This document shows, one piece after another, positions 24,061-33,994 of a stretch of 64,000 bases of DNA; within the stretch, counting starts at the first letter, position 1; every line of letters starts with the position of its first letter. Below the pieces are notes generated by a model. The model did no database searches, had not been told where the DNA came from, and was given only the letters and a program-made list of their open reading frames with translations. The stretch is from Cyanophora paradoxa (lineage: Eukaryota > Glaucocystophyceae > Cyanophorales > Cyanophoraceae): contig QPMI01000420.1 in assembly GCA_004431415.1 (NCBI GenBank), positions 62,001 through 126,000 of the forward strand, written 5' to 3'. The translations under genes and the position numbers were made by a program.

Positions 24061-24223
24061 GTTGTTCTGAATTTTCAATGCATAAACGACTATCACGCGC
24101 CGTTTCATCAAAAACAACTACCATGAGCTGCATGGAACGTTCTGTATGCGGCTCTCTATAAAACAAAGTAGACCTATGATATATTATGATTGATTCTTTT
24201 GTTTTTTAATTGGTCTTATTCAG

Positions 24224-24314
24224 TGTTACAGGTGTTACAGGTTTATCCCAAAGTCCGCCCTAGGAGTGGGGTCTTGGTTCCCGAGTTTGGGCAAGACCTG
24301 TAACACCTGTAACA
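24224..24314 (+). repeat. Palindromic iteron unit 1
   Basis: Two direct GTTACAGGT units, then an ATCCCAAA-type arm, a C/G-rich centre with CCTAGG, then TTTGGGC and two inverted ACCTGTAAC units. It is 91 bp and can form a long imperfect hairpin. This is one of five copies in the element and none is seen in host DNA. Confidence 0.9.
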
Positions 24315-24504
24315 ACGTAAACAATTATCGTGTGCTGCATAAAACATTTCGCGCGCATCGAGAGTATGTGATAGTGAATAGTTTCGCACTGAAAACGATA
24401 TGAAATTGATCGTTATAATACAAAAAGAATTACTAATGATATTACTATGATATATTAAGACTGATATTTTGTTGTTTTAATAGGTTCTTACTGAAATAGG
24501 TCAG

Positions 24505-24595
24505 TGTTACAGGTGTTACAGGTTCATCCCAAACTTTGCCCTAGGAGGGGGTGGGGGACAGGAAACTTTGGGATAGACCTGTAACACCTGTAACA
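24505..24595 (+). repeat. Palindromic iteron unit 2
   Basis: Same plan as unit 1 (paired GTTACAGGT, ATCCCAAA, CCTAGG centre, TTTGGGAT, paired ACCTGTAAC). It is followed at about 24,621 by a lone TTGTAACACCTTG half-site. Confidence 0.9.
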
Positions 24596-24753
24596 CCTTA
24601 CTGAGAATCTATAAATTCACTTGTAACACCTTGTTTTATGATTGTTATCAGTCTCAGGATTGAAAAGCCCCGCCCACTATGCAAGATACATGCCTTTCTT
24701 ATGCATGATCTATGAAAAATAACAATAAACCCATCTCTCATTCTTCGAATTCT

Positions 24754-25017
24754 TCACATAGGAGCACTCACAGGAATTTCGCTTGCCTTTCGAACAGTCC
24801 CCCGATTAAACGCTTGCTCTACAATCGCTTCCTTTGTGAGTGGAATCGGAATTCCAGCACCAATACACGATTTAACTTCTTTGTCCACAATCTCATCAAT
24901 CGCGATTCTCGCCCTATTATGAGCCGCATTATCGATCCAATCCTGAACAGAGTAGGCACAGTATTCCATTCCCAGTTTTTCAGTATCAGTTAGAACCACT
25001 TGGTAGATGTTCGACAT
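24754..25017 (-). CDS. Small element protein, function unknown
   Basis: Eighty-seven residues starting MSNIYQVVLTDTEKLGMEY, mixed alpha/beta in character with no recognisable domain, signal peptide or membrane segment. It is the first gene inside the left TIR and the last of the leftward block. A promoter-like TTTCTGCTTCGTAAG motif lies just upstream (about 25,025-25,042), which supports the chosen ATG. It sits directly downstream of the C1q-like fibre gene with an 8-bp gap, so a virion or fibre-accessory role is possible but unproven. Confidence 0.6.
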   Translation of the reverse strand: MSNIYQVVLTDTEKLGMEYCAYSVQDWIDNAAHNRARIAIDEIVDKEVKSCIGAGIPIPLTKEAIVEQAFNRGTVRKASEIPVSAPM

Positions 25018-25025
25018 TCTTTTAC

Positions 25026-26042
25026 TTACGAAGCAGAAATTAATTCACCCGACCATTGACAATTTGCTGTTCCAACAGCTCCCATAATTGTTCCTCCAAC
25101 ATATAACCTTCCTGTGTCACCAGCATACATTGCTACAATGACATTCAAGCATATAGTTCTATGATAGTTCGTTCCTAACGCTGATGTATAACCATCGAGA
25201 TTTTTACCATTAGGAGGCCCATCATTGACTCTAAATGCTACATATGTATCAACATTATTTAGACTTGTTACGCCAGTGAACACGAATCTGTAATGACCTG
25301 ACACAGGAGCTGTGAAGTAACCTGTGGAAACATTTACGTGATTTCCATGGTTTAGAAATGTATGCCCATAGGCTCCAATATAAGCCGCACCAGTTACAGT
25401 TCCAGAAACACCAACACAAAACCGGGGATGATTAGGAAGTGCAAGATAGGAATTAGTCCCATTAATAGTGAGACCTTTCCAGCTATAAGTTCCTGCAACT
25501 GCCCCACCTGTTGCATTAGTGTGTGATGCTGTGAAAGTAGAAGCGATATTCTCATTATTTCGCTTGATCACCAACTCTGTATTTGCCCCAGAATCAATAG
25601 TCGTCGTTTTAACTGTCCCAAATGATCCAGCTGTAAGGCTTCCAGTAACTGTTGCATTCCCGCTCACTGTTGCATTCCCATTCACTCCAAGTCCAGTCCC
25701 GATCCAGGCACCACCACTAATAACTTGAAAAGCCGCGGAATTCCTATTAGCCGGATTGAAAGCCGTTTTGGAATCCTGTTGACCTTCATATAGATTTTCT
25801 TTGGTGACCAGCCCCGAAGAGATTGCGGGTCGATTAGATACGATCAGTTCAGTAGCTTTAACGATTCCACCAGCCTTGTCAGCTCTGAGTTCTTTGACTC
25901 TAAGAATGGAGGTTTCATTGAAAGAATCGGTTTTCGCTGTCTCAGTCGAAGGGAATGACTCGCTTAGATCATATATAGTGTGTTGCACGTTGTGGACAGC
26001 TGAGGCGCTCAGGGAGAAGACAGGCGTGAATACTGTCGACAT
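25026..26042 (-). CDS. Fibre protein with C1q/TNF-like C-terminal domain
   Basis: 338 residues, intact. The N-terminal half is Ser/Thr/Asn-rich with fibre-like repeats (GNATVSGNATVTGSLTAGS, about residues 120-140), as in trimeric beta-structured stalks. The last 150 residues look like a C1q/TNF-type jelly-roll head: HGNHVNVSTGYFTAPVSGHY with RFVFTG and a terminal YVGGTIMG pattern. C1q-like heads on viral and phage fibres bind receptors. The gene lies downstream of the larger fibre gene and has two copies of an ATATTCTCACGTAATAATA promoter-like motif before its ATG. Host attachment is the likely role (inference from fold resemblance). Confidence 0.7.
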   Translation of the reverse strand: MSTVFTPVFSLSASAVHNVQHTIYDLSESFPSTETAKTDSFNETSILRVKELRADKAGGIVKATELIVSNRPAISSGLVTKENLYEGQQDSKTAFNPANRNSAAFQVISGGAWIGTGLGVNGNATVSGNATVTGSLTAGSFGTVKTTTIDSGANTELVIKRNNENIASTFTASHTNATGGAVAGTYSWKGLTINGTNSYLALPNHPRFCVGVSGTVTGAAYIGAYGHTFLNHGNHVNVSTGYFTAPVSGHYRFVFTGVTSLNNVDTYVAFRVNDGPPNGKNLDGYTSALGTNYHRTICLNVIVAMYAGDTGRLYVGGTIMGAVGTANCQWSGELISAS

Positions 26043-26054
26043 CTTTTGATTGTT

Positions 26055-26100
26055 CTTTATTATTACGTGAGAATATTATTATTATTACGTGAGAATATTA
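26055..26100 (-). promoter_or_regulatory. Duplicated late-promoter-like motif before the C1q-like fibre gene
   Basis: Read on the minus strand, ATATTCTCACGTAATAAT occurs twice head to tail in the 55 bases between the end of the large fibre gene and the next ATG. It resembles the TTTCTCAGC..TAA motif found before other element genes. Confidence 0.55.
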
Positions 26101-29100
26101 TGCTACCATCTTCCCTGTTGCTATATAACTCATTTGATAGTGGAAAAGTCCAATGCTTTCATTGAATGCATGTTCTGCCGAAATTGTTGCATGAATAGTA
26201 AATGTTGTTGTTGTGGAACTTGTGACACCATATACCAATACATATGAACCACCATTATATCCTTGTATCAGATTGAGAACCACTTCTGGGGCTTCCGCAA
26301 ATGCTTTCGGGAATGTGACAACCTGTGGAAATCCCAATGACCCGGACCTGTGATTGTCAAAGATTTTGAGAATTTCCCTGTTTGTATATACTGGTCTTTA
26401 TTGACACGCTGTTCTGAAACAAGTTTTGCGATCTTTGTATTATCTGTTTCATCCATTGCATAATATGCTCTTGCGTAAGCATTTCCCCGACATAATAACG
26501 TTTTATCGTATATATTTGTGGAATTGTGGAAGAACCATTGTTCCAAATAAAGTGGCGCATTCGGTTGGTAAATTTGACCGGATCCCACATACATGGTGTT
26601 ATTGGCTGTAATTGTATTTGCTACAAATGGGTCTAAGGTTGGGAAATCCGTGATTTCCGATTTTGTGTGAGTATGGGCGAAGTCTGTTATATTTGCCTTT
26701 GTGTGACTATGTGCGAAATCTGTGATATCTGCTTTAAAATGAGAGTGAGGACCGACAGTCGTAGAAGCTGTTGGCTTCCCGTATATATTATTCCAATGGA
26801 GGAAACCACTGTGTGACGATATAGCGGGGTTTTTGCTCCAACCAACAGTAATCGGACCTGGAAGATAAATTCTTCCTATTTGTCCATGAACACCAACTTT
26901 AACAAGTCCTTCACAATTTATTGCAACAAACTGTTTAAAATCTCTCACAGGATTAATTCCAGGAGCATAGGCATTTACTCGTAAACGAGTATAAGTATTG
27001 TTTGATGGTTCAATTCCAACAACATCAAAGTATCTACTGTTATACTGACACGTATAATAGATATAACATGATTTCATGTCTGTTGGAACAGTCCAATACA
27101 TCTTACAGCTACTACAATCATCATCACCATCAATCCATGTGTTTGCCCAAGTGCTTGTGTCACCTACAAGTGGTTGCCCAACATAATCTCTCCAATCTCC
27201 TGTGCGGTCTGTGGAAATACCACTTGTAGCGTCAAAATCAGTTGGTGAAGTGTATGTTGGTGTATTTATCAGATCATCATAGTTTCCAGTTGTTGCCACA
27301 GTCGCAAATGTCGGGAAGTCTGTAATTTGAGACTTTGTGTGGGTATGGGCAAAATCTGTTATTTCTGACTTTGTGTGAGTGTGTGAAAAATCTGTAATCT
27401 CTGACTTTGTGTGAGTGTGTAGATCAGGTGCGAAGGTTAATGGTCGAACATTGTGAACATTGGGTAATTCAATGCGACTAATTGGAGTGTTTGGATCTAA
27501 TACATATTCAGCACCAAGGTGGACAACAGGAAATGTTTGATCATTCGGAGTAGTAACAAAGAAATTAGAAGCATGCACATCACCTGCAACAGTTCCACCT
27601 GTTAGTGGTAAATAATCATGATCGTGTGAATCAGGTGGATAGGTCGATGGGGATTGATGATATGCTCCCAAAAATGCCTGTGAACATTGGGTAATTCAAG
27701 TCGACTAAATGGAGTGTTTGGATCTAATACATATTCAGCACCAAGGTGGACAACAGGGAATGACTGATCATTCGGAGTGTCCACAAAGAAATTCGGAGCA
27801 TGCACATCACCTGTGAGAGTCCCGCCTGTAAGGGGTAAATAATCCCAAGAGCCGACGTTAATTCGGTATCTGTTACATAATCTTCAAGAATTGCTGCAAG
27901 TTCTGTATCATCTACATAGTTTTTGCTTTCGAGGTAATCATCTGTAACAACACCGGAAAGGGTGGTATTGTGTAAGTTTTTAGCTGCCATTCTCTGATTG
28001 ACTTCTAAGGCGCCACCTGTTGTCGTTTTTATCCATGCAATCTCGCATTTTCCGTGATCATCTGTGGGTTGTCCACAACAGGAAGATAGTTTACAACTTT
28101 CTCCCTTGTGAAAACTATCTTAGGTCTTGCTCCATCATATGCACTTTGATCTGTTACATTTACTTGTATTGCTGCCGAGAAATTCTCTACTTGTCCTGTT
28201 TCACCCGGGTGATAATTCGTAACATAGATACTGGGGAAAGTATCATTTACTCCTACATTGAAATCACCATCATAAACTCCATTTACAATTGGATCCCTGG
28301 GTAATCTTACTGCAAGAGTTCCCACCATCGGTGTGCCTGTTTCACCTGTGAATGTCCCATTGAGATTTACGTAATGATCATTCAAAAACAGCCTTTCAGG
28401 TGTATTAATCGATTGGTAAAGTGTGACGCCATTAAAAACGTTTCCGATTGCATTCAATTGCGCAAAAACTGGCTGCTCATCTATTTCATCCCATGGGTGC
28501 CTGTGGTTACTATTAGTAATCTCTGAGTAATCATGTGTGTGTTTTCCCGGTGGGAAGGTGGATGGGGGATTTGTGATATGCTCCCATAAATGAGTGTGGG
28601 CGAAATCTGTTATTTGATCTTTTGTGTGAGTGTGGGCAAAATCTGTAATATCTGCTTTTGTGTGTTTTTGCTTTGCTAACCAATCTAAAACAACATTCGA
28701 TGTCGGGTGATTTGGTAGGTTTGCTTCAATCTTCACAGTGAGATAATCGACTATTACATTACTTCCATTAATATTACTTGCCCATAGGTTACTGCTGTAA
28801 ATGTTACTGGCATAAATGTTACTGGCATAAATGTTACTTGTAACTGTAAGGTTTGATGAAATTGTAAGATTAGATGAGATAACACCACCTTTGAGAGACA
28901 AGTAATCATGAGTGTGTGGATCAGGTGGGAAGGTTAATGGTCGATTGGTGATATGCTCCCACAAATGCTCGTGAGAACTGGGTGGAAACGTTAAAGGAAC
29001 ATCTGTGAGTTCTTTGTAGCTCACCTTCTGCTTTGGTATGGTGAGTTCAATTGGTGAGAAATCACCCGAAAGGCGATTTTCAGAGGTGAAATACATGAGA

Positions 29101-29629
29101 TTATGGCTGTTAGGTAAATCGCGATCGAGTCTGCAAATCGGGGTGTTGTCGCCTAATATAAATTCGGCGCCTGTATGCACGACCGGATTTCTTTGGATAT
29201 ACATATTGGATGCACCTATTACAGGTGCTACAATGGGCACATCTGAACATACAAGGTTGCAAGTGATGGAGAAAATGGTTTTAGGGGCGAATAGATTGCA
29301 ATCAAAGGTCACAGTAGCTGGATCAATAGTAGGATCGACGTTTGAACAGATCTGAAACATCCACCCACCCACACAGTTGCAATTAAGATTTCGAAAGACT
29401 GTTCCCGCCATTGCATCCACATAGCCAATCCATTTGCTATGTCATATATGTGACCAAACTCGTAACCAAAAATGTCATTCCACAGGTTGGAAGCCATAGC
29501 TCCCATCACATACCCTTTTAGATCTACTATCAGGTCATTGGATTCACTGGGTATATTGGCATGGGTTATATAAAAATTATTATCCAATACCGCATTCTTT
29601 ATTGTCGTTTCTACTATGGGTTCAGTCAT
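26098..29629 (-). CDS. Large phage-tail-fibre-like protein with lectin-like tip (frame broken five times)
   Basis: About 1,175 codons read as one gene from ATG 29,629 to the stop at 26,098. Pieces in order: a globular N-terminus (ANIPSESNDLIVDLKGYVMG), Asn/Ser repeats (SNIYASNIYASNIYSSN), many HTHTKSEITDF / HTHDY repeats typical of phage tail fibres and collar-fibre stalks, and a tip starting FPQVVTFPKAFAEAPEVVL that resembles H-type lectin or phage-fibre heads. The open frame changes at about 29,425, 28,066, 27,845, 27,650 and 26,342. Each change is explained by one missing base in a short G or C run, and coding character is continuous across all of them. I therefore treat it as one receptor-binding fibre gene, not a decayed cluster. 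Confidence 0.7.
27445..27840 (-). repeat. Internal duplication in the fibre gene
   Basis: Two copies of a roughly 160-bp coding unit. Each encodes a YLPLTGG..GDVHA start, a FPVVHLGAEYVLDPNTP core and an ELPNVH end (27,838-27,680 and 27,610-27,445). They are joined by a short WEHI..HDHDYLPL spacer. The high nucleotide identity suggests recent unequal exchange. Confidence 0.8.
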
Positions 29630-29666
29630 TATACTCTATTATGGAATACTACAAAAATTAAGGTTG

Positions 29667-32600
29667 TTACATAACGTTTGGAACATGTTCATATATTCTT
29701 CCTTCTCGCTGTGCCATTTCCGCCATAAAGTCTCTATCATTGTTCATCGTTTGCTCTGCCAATTCTTGTGCTCGTGATTTTTTGGGTGCTGCCCTACTTG
29801 CTGGTGGTCGGTCAGTCCTCACAACACTTAGACCATGCCCCTCTGCTGATCTCACCTCTAAGCCCACATCTCCTTCGGCTGTTTGGGTCACATTAAGCTC
29901 TGGTGTGGAGTATTTATTACCTGCTCCTGCAATGGTTCTGTCTATGCAAGCACAACATAAAGCTCGGAATTTGTATGCAAGCACAAGCCCAAGAGCACCG
30001 AGAATCGGTAAGAGAATCATAAGCACTAACGTTCCTGGATCAGTTCCCGGTGCTCCGACTGGATTAGTAGGATTTGTGGGATTATTAGGTGTTGTAGGAT
30101 CAGTGGTAGGTGGGGTCTGTGGGTCTGACTCATCAGGAGGCAAGTTAGGATCTGAATCTGGGGGCGGTTCCGTCGACCCTGCTAATGAGGTTGGCGCTGT
30201 GTATGCATTCGCAAACACGATGGGAGCCGTTGCTGGATTTCCTGTTGAAGACCCTGTAATTGCACCATAGGTATCTGAGAGATATTTATATAATTCCTTT
30301 GTCACAGGTGGATTGCTCACAGATCGGCACACCCAAATATTGCATGTAGTATCATAGACTGTGTCCCTGATAAATGGCGGTAGAGCTGTCCCACTAAATG
30401 ACTCAAAGAGCCCATTTCTCGATAGCAACCTATGGGCTGCATCACAGTTCCCACCCTCGAAATATTTGGTAGCCGAAATTGCACCTTGCACATAAATATT
30501 GCAAGTCGAGTGCATTCCAATGTTATTTAGGTTGGGAGTGTATCTGTCATCGAGCCTGACAGTGCACACCCATGGGGAAGCGGTTTTTATATATTTCTTA
30601 TCGCCCACTTCGATTACATCTGTATTTGGGTGGCTGTCAAGCTGAGTCCAAACAGCATCATACCTGAAAGTGTAATAAACTAAAAGCCCATCAGTAGAGG
30701 ATGTGAAAGCAAAGAAGGTCATAAAGTCCGTGGATCCAAAGAAGTCAGCATTGGTCGATGTTAGGGTGACTCTGGGATAGCTCATGTTGACAGTCTCAGA
30801 AGGATATGGAATATATGAGGTGTAATTACGATTGAAAAGATAATAGTGAAATCCATCTGAGACATTCGAGTGAGTGGGCAAGGTGACTGTTAAGGTCTTA
30901 CTGCGATTTTCAAACGTGTTTTGTATGACAATATTGCAAGTATTAATATATCGAGAATCGAAAAAGTAATTATTTGTGACACTGTTATTGATCAGAGTCG
31001 CATTGGTTCCATTAAATACGAAATTCTGCCCATTTATTCTCGTAGTATGGAGGTCGGTCACATCGAGAGGATACCTTATTTTCAAGCGGTCTTCGGGGTC
31101 AAATCGCGGAATAGTTCCTGTTGCCTTCCAATTGATAGTAAAGGGAGGAGAAAGGGACACAGGTGGGATCGCTGAAAGATTAAATTTCGCAAAATACAAC
31201 CCAACAGGATATGCTGTAAGAGCATATGTCACTGTTGCATTTCCGACAAGTGTGAAGCCGGTGGTTGTTATGTTAGTTGCAACAAATGGGGAGTAGCCGG
31301 CTGGTGCATTGTTAATAGAGGTGGTCGACCCATTATTGATCACATACAAATTCGTGTCAGTTATTTCAATAGTAGGAGGGGAAACAAATGGTGTCTCAAA
31401 TGTGAAATTAAAATTCGCTGGAACCGCTGCAAGGTATCTATATGTTGTTGCTGATATCTCGGATGCCTGGAATACTTTGCTTCCCTCTGCACTACATTAC
31501 TGGTGTCTTTCACATTGTGATAGGATATACTGGGAGTTGGGGAGAGCACCAACGAAATAGCATCTGGTAAATCAGACTTCGTTATATACAGTTCTTTGAG
31601 AAACTCCTTTCTAAAAGGGGCGGTCAATTCTCCAATAGTAGCCGATGATCCTGCGACCACAATATTACAGGTGTTTGCACTCAAAGTATAAACTGTGTTC
31701 CACCTTAAAGAATTCGCCCCAAGATCGAAATTCTGTGAGAAGGGCACGATATTGCTACCTTGTAAATCTCGGTAAACCTTCACTCTGGTTTGCTATCGAA
31801 TTCAGGGGTGATATAATTGATGTTAAGAGTGAAACTAATAGTAGCTTCGGAACTCAATGAGTTGTTTCGGATGATAAGTAAATTGTATGTCTCGTTAATG
31901 ACAAACGAAACCTGAAACCCTGTGGAGGTGACATTTTGGATAAATGCTTTATTAGATTCATTATTGTTATAGATAGGATTATAATAAGTTGTGTGATCCA
32001 CCAATGAAACAGTGGGTATATTCGTCTCGAAACCTGTGACACCCAACTGATCCCAAGTGAATGTATATGTAGGTTTGCCTACGTAAGCGACATAGACCCC
32101 ATTTGCGAGCTGCTGAGGGTATCCCTCGACAGTGTAGGTCTCAGTTTGCGAAACCGAGCGGGAAAGGTTACTATTATAGTCGGTGTAGCTGATCAGTGCA
32201 TTATCATTGGTAAGAATCTGATTAGGTCGGAGTGAGTGATTGAAAGGCAAGATTATGTTACTTGTTTTTGAGGTCGTGCTATAAAGGTTAGTCGTGTGCA
32301 AGTCATCAAACCACCCATCATAGGCATACACATTCAGCCATTTCTTAACAGCATCAGTGTTAGATTGCCCGAGATTAAATTGATGATCGAGCAAAGGCAC
32401 CAAATCGCGGGATAAATACATGATCGCATCAGTGATGGTGATTGCACCTGTTAAAACAGCGAGCCCTGCCGTGTTTGCTGCGGTAGCAATTGATAAACCC
32501 GAGATTTCGAGATCCTGGGCTACATCTCGCTCGTTTCTGGTAAATCGTTCGCTATAAAACTCCTTTACAAGGTCGACCCCCATGACATCAATTAAATGCG

Positions 32601-32978
32601 GTCGAGTGAGGGTGATATTGCTTGTGATTCTCTGCGAATATTTAACAGGATCCCATTCGACGACAGCTGTCAGTGGGATGGGCGGGCTTTATTGATTTCG
32701 TGCTGAAAGGTTCGCACTGCGGGGAAATTGCTGCCAAAGAATGCAACAGGTGAGCCCCCATGATATATTACGAGGGCTGAGTTATCAGTGCCATAGGTAA
32801 AAGGGAGATTGCTGGTGATATCAATATATTCAAGGTTACTCTGATTTAATAGAAAGTCTTTTACCACAAGGTTCGAAGATATGGTCACATTGGAAGCGGT
32901 AATGTTACTGCTGAGCTCGAAACCGTCATCCAAATACAAGGTTTCCCGAGTGATAAAGGGGAGATTCGTGATACTCAT
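29667..32978 (-). CDS. Membrane-anchored spike/fibre protein (frame broken three times)
   Basis: About 1,100 codons from ATG 32,978 to 29,667. The N-terminus has SSNITASNVTISSNL repeats shared with the neighbouring fibre gene. The middle holds at least two similar beta domains (FIQNVTSTGFQVSFVINE; TNITTTGFTLVGNATVTY). Near the C-terminus a Pro/Asp/Asn-rich linker leads to a single strong membrane helix (TLVLMILLPILGALGLVLAY), a Cys-containing basic stop-transfer (KFRALCCACIDR) and a tail of about 100 residues. Frame changes at about 32,685, 31,783 and 31,484 are each repaired by one missing base in a short G or C run. A membrane-tethered adhesin would fit a virion with a lipid layer, or a protein displayed on infected cells. 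Function is inferred. Confidence 0.65.
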
Positions 32979-32996
32979 TTGTAATATAAGATTATT

Positions 32997-33967
32997 TTAA
33001 CCCGATAGCACCTCTAATATAAAGCTGTGATTAACGCCATTAAAGTCGACTACATTATTGTAGGCATCGAGCCATTTAATTGTGAGGGTGTCTATATCAT
33101 AAGCCTGATCGTGGGAATTAAAGAACTCCACAGTATCGATTCTGCGGAATGTCAGGTAGTAAACAAACGATCCCAAGGGGCTGGTTAGTGGGATCTTAGC
33201 GAGGTTTGCATTTCCGCCTCATCTGTCTTTGCTGCTACCATATACCTGTCGTAAAAGGGAGTAAACTCTTTAATTTGTAGGTAAACATAGGGGTCGGATT
33301 TAGATTAATCGCATTTGGGAAGGTCACTACATGTTCGAGAGGGAATGGAAGCACAGATATTCCGGCGGGGTATTTTGTTTTGCCCTCATAGGCTTGTAGA
33401 AATGAGTATTTTGGATTGCTGGGTGTGAGGGTAAATAGTCTACCGTGAGATGCTCTGAACCCTCACCAACTGGAATTGTTTGATACATATCCCCTTTGAT
33501 CATTCCATGGAACCTTGCAAAGTCGTCATGTGCACAGCTCAGTGCGAGGGGAATGCTCGAATAAAACGTAATTTTCATAGTCGCTGGATTATAGAGCCAC
33601 TTGTAGTAGACTGTGACGCTTTCGCTTGTGAGAGGGTTTACATCGACAAAGCTGCCCGAGTAGCCTAAGTTCTTATTACCATATCCCCAAATCGCGGGGG
33701 TGTAGTTCCCAATATCAGGGAAAGGGGAAAAGGTGATGCTGTTCGTCATTCCCTGTATGGTCACGCCTCTGGAATTATCGGTGACAGCATAAATCGTGTT
33801 TGGGAGCTCGGCGCTCGCAATGCGCACCCTTTTACGTTCAGAAGTCGCTGAGAAAGCTTTACTGTATATTCTCCCGGGTGCCCTGCACTGCGCTCAATAG
33901 AATCGATATTAACATTGACCCTCGTAAACTTGCCATTATAGAAATCGTTAACTGGCTTCCGAATCAT
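32997..33967 (-). CDS. Penton-like minor capsid protein, paralogue 1 (frame broken four times)
   Basis: About 324 codons. The N-terminus (NVNIDSIERSAGHPGEYTVK) and the NVKG.RIASAELPNTIY region match the start of the divergent neighbour at 33,995 (SISSRDRSEGSAHSYKVTLP; NVKSIAVRQIEFSNTI). The C-terminus ends HSFILEVL, compared with HTFILEI in the neighbour. This start is typical of PLV/phycodnavirus minor capsid (penton) proteins. Frame changes at about 33,828, 33,368, 33,291 and 33,214 each need one extra base in a short homopolymer. It is transcribed from the divergent promoter shared with paralogue 2. Confidence 0.65.
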
Positions 33968-33994
33968 TTTTATTTCCTATTAATAAAGAATAAA
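33968..33994. promoter_or_regulatory. Divergent promoter between the two penton-like genes
   Basis: Only 27 bp separate the two start codons. Read leftward it contains TTCTTTATTAATAGG and read rightward ATTTCCTATTAATAAAG, so one AT-rich near-palindrome serves both blocks. It resembles the upstream motif of other element genes. Confidence 0.55.

Larger units (their letters stand above)
23753..24693 (+). repeat. Left terminal inverted repeat (about 941 bp)
   Basis: Reverse-complement match to 50,207-51,146 throughout; the only clear difference I saw is one base near 24,425 (AAAAAGAATT against AAAAAAATT on the other side). It contains two palindromic iteron units and an outer 308-bp module with its own inverted ends. 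Inside the repeat I see no gene. Confidence 0.93.

Noticed and set aside
26098-33967. Reading the leftward virion region as a cluster of ten or more separate small genes or pseudogenes
   Set aside because: Coding character is continuous across each break and every break has the same single-base explanation.
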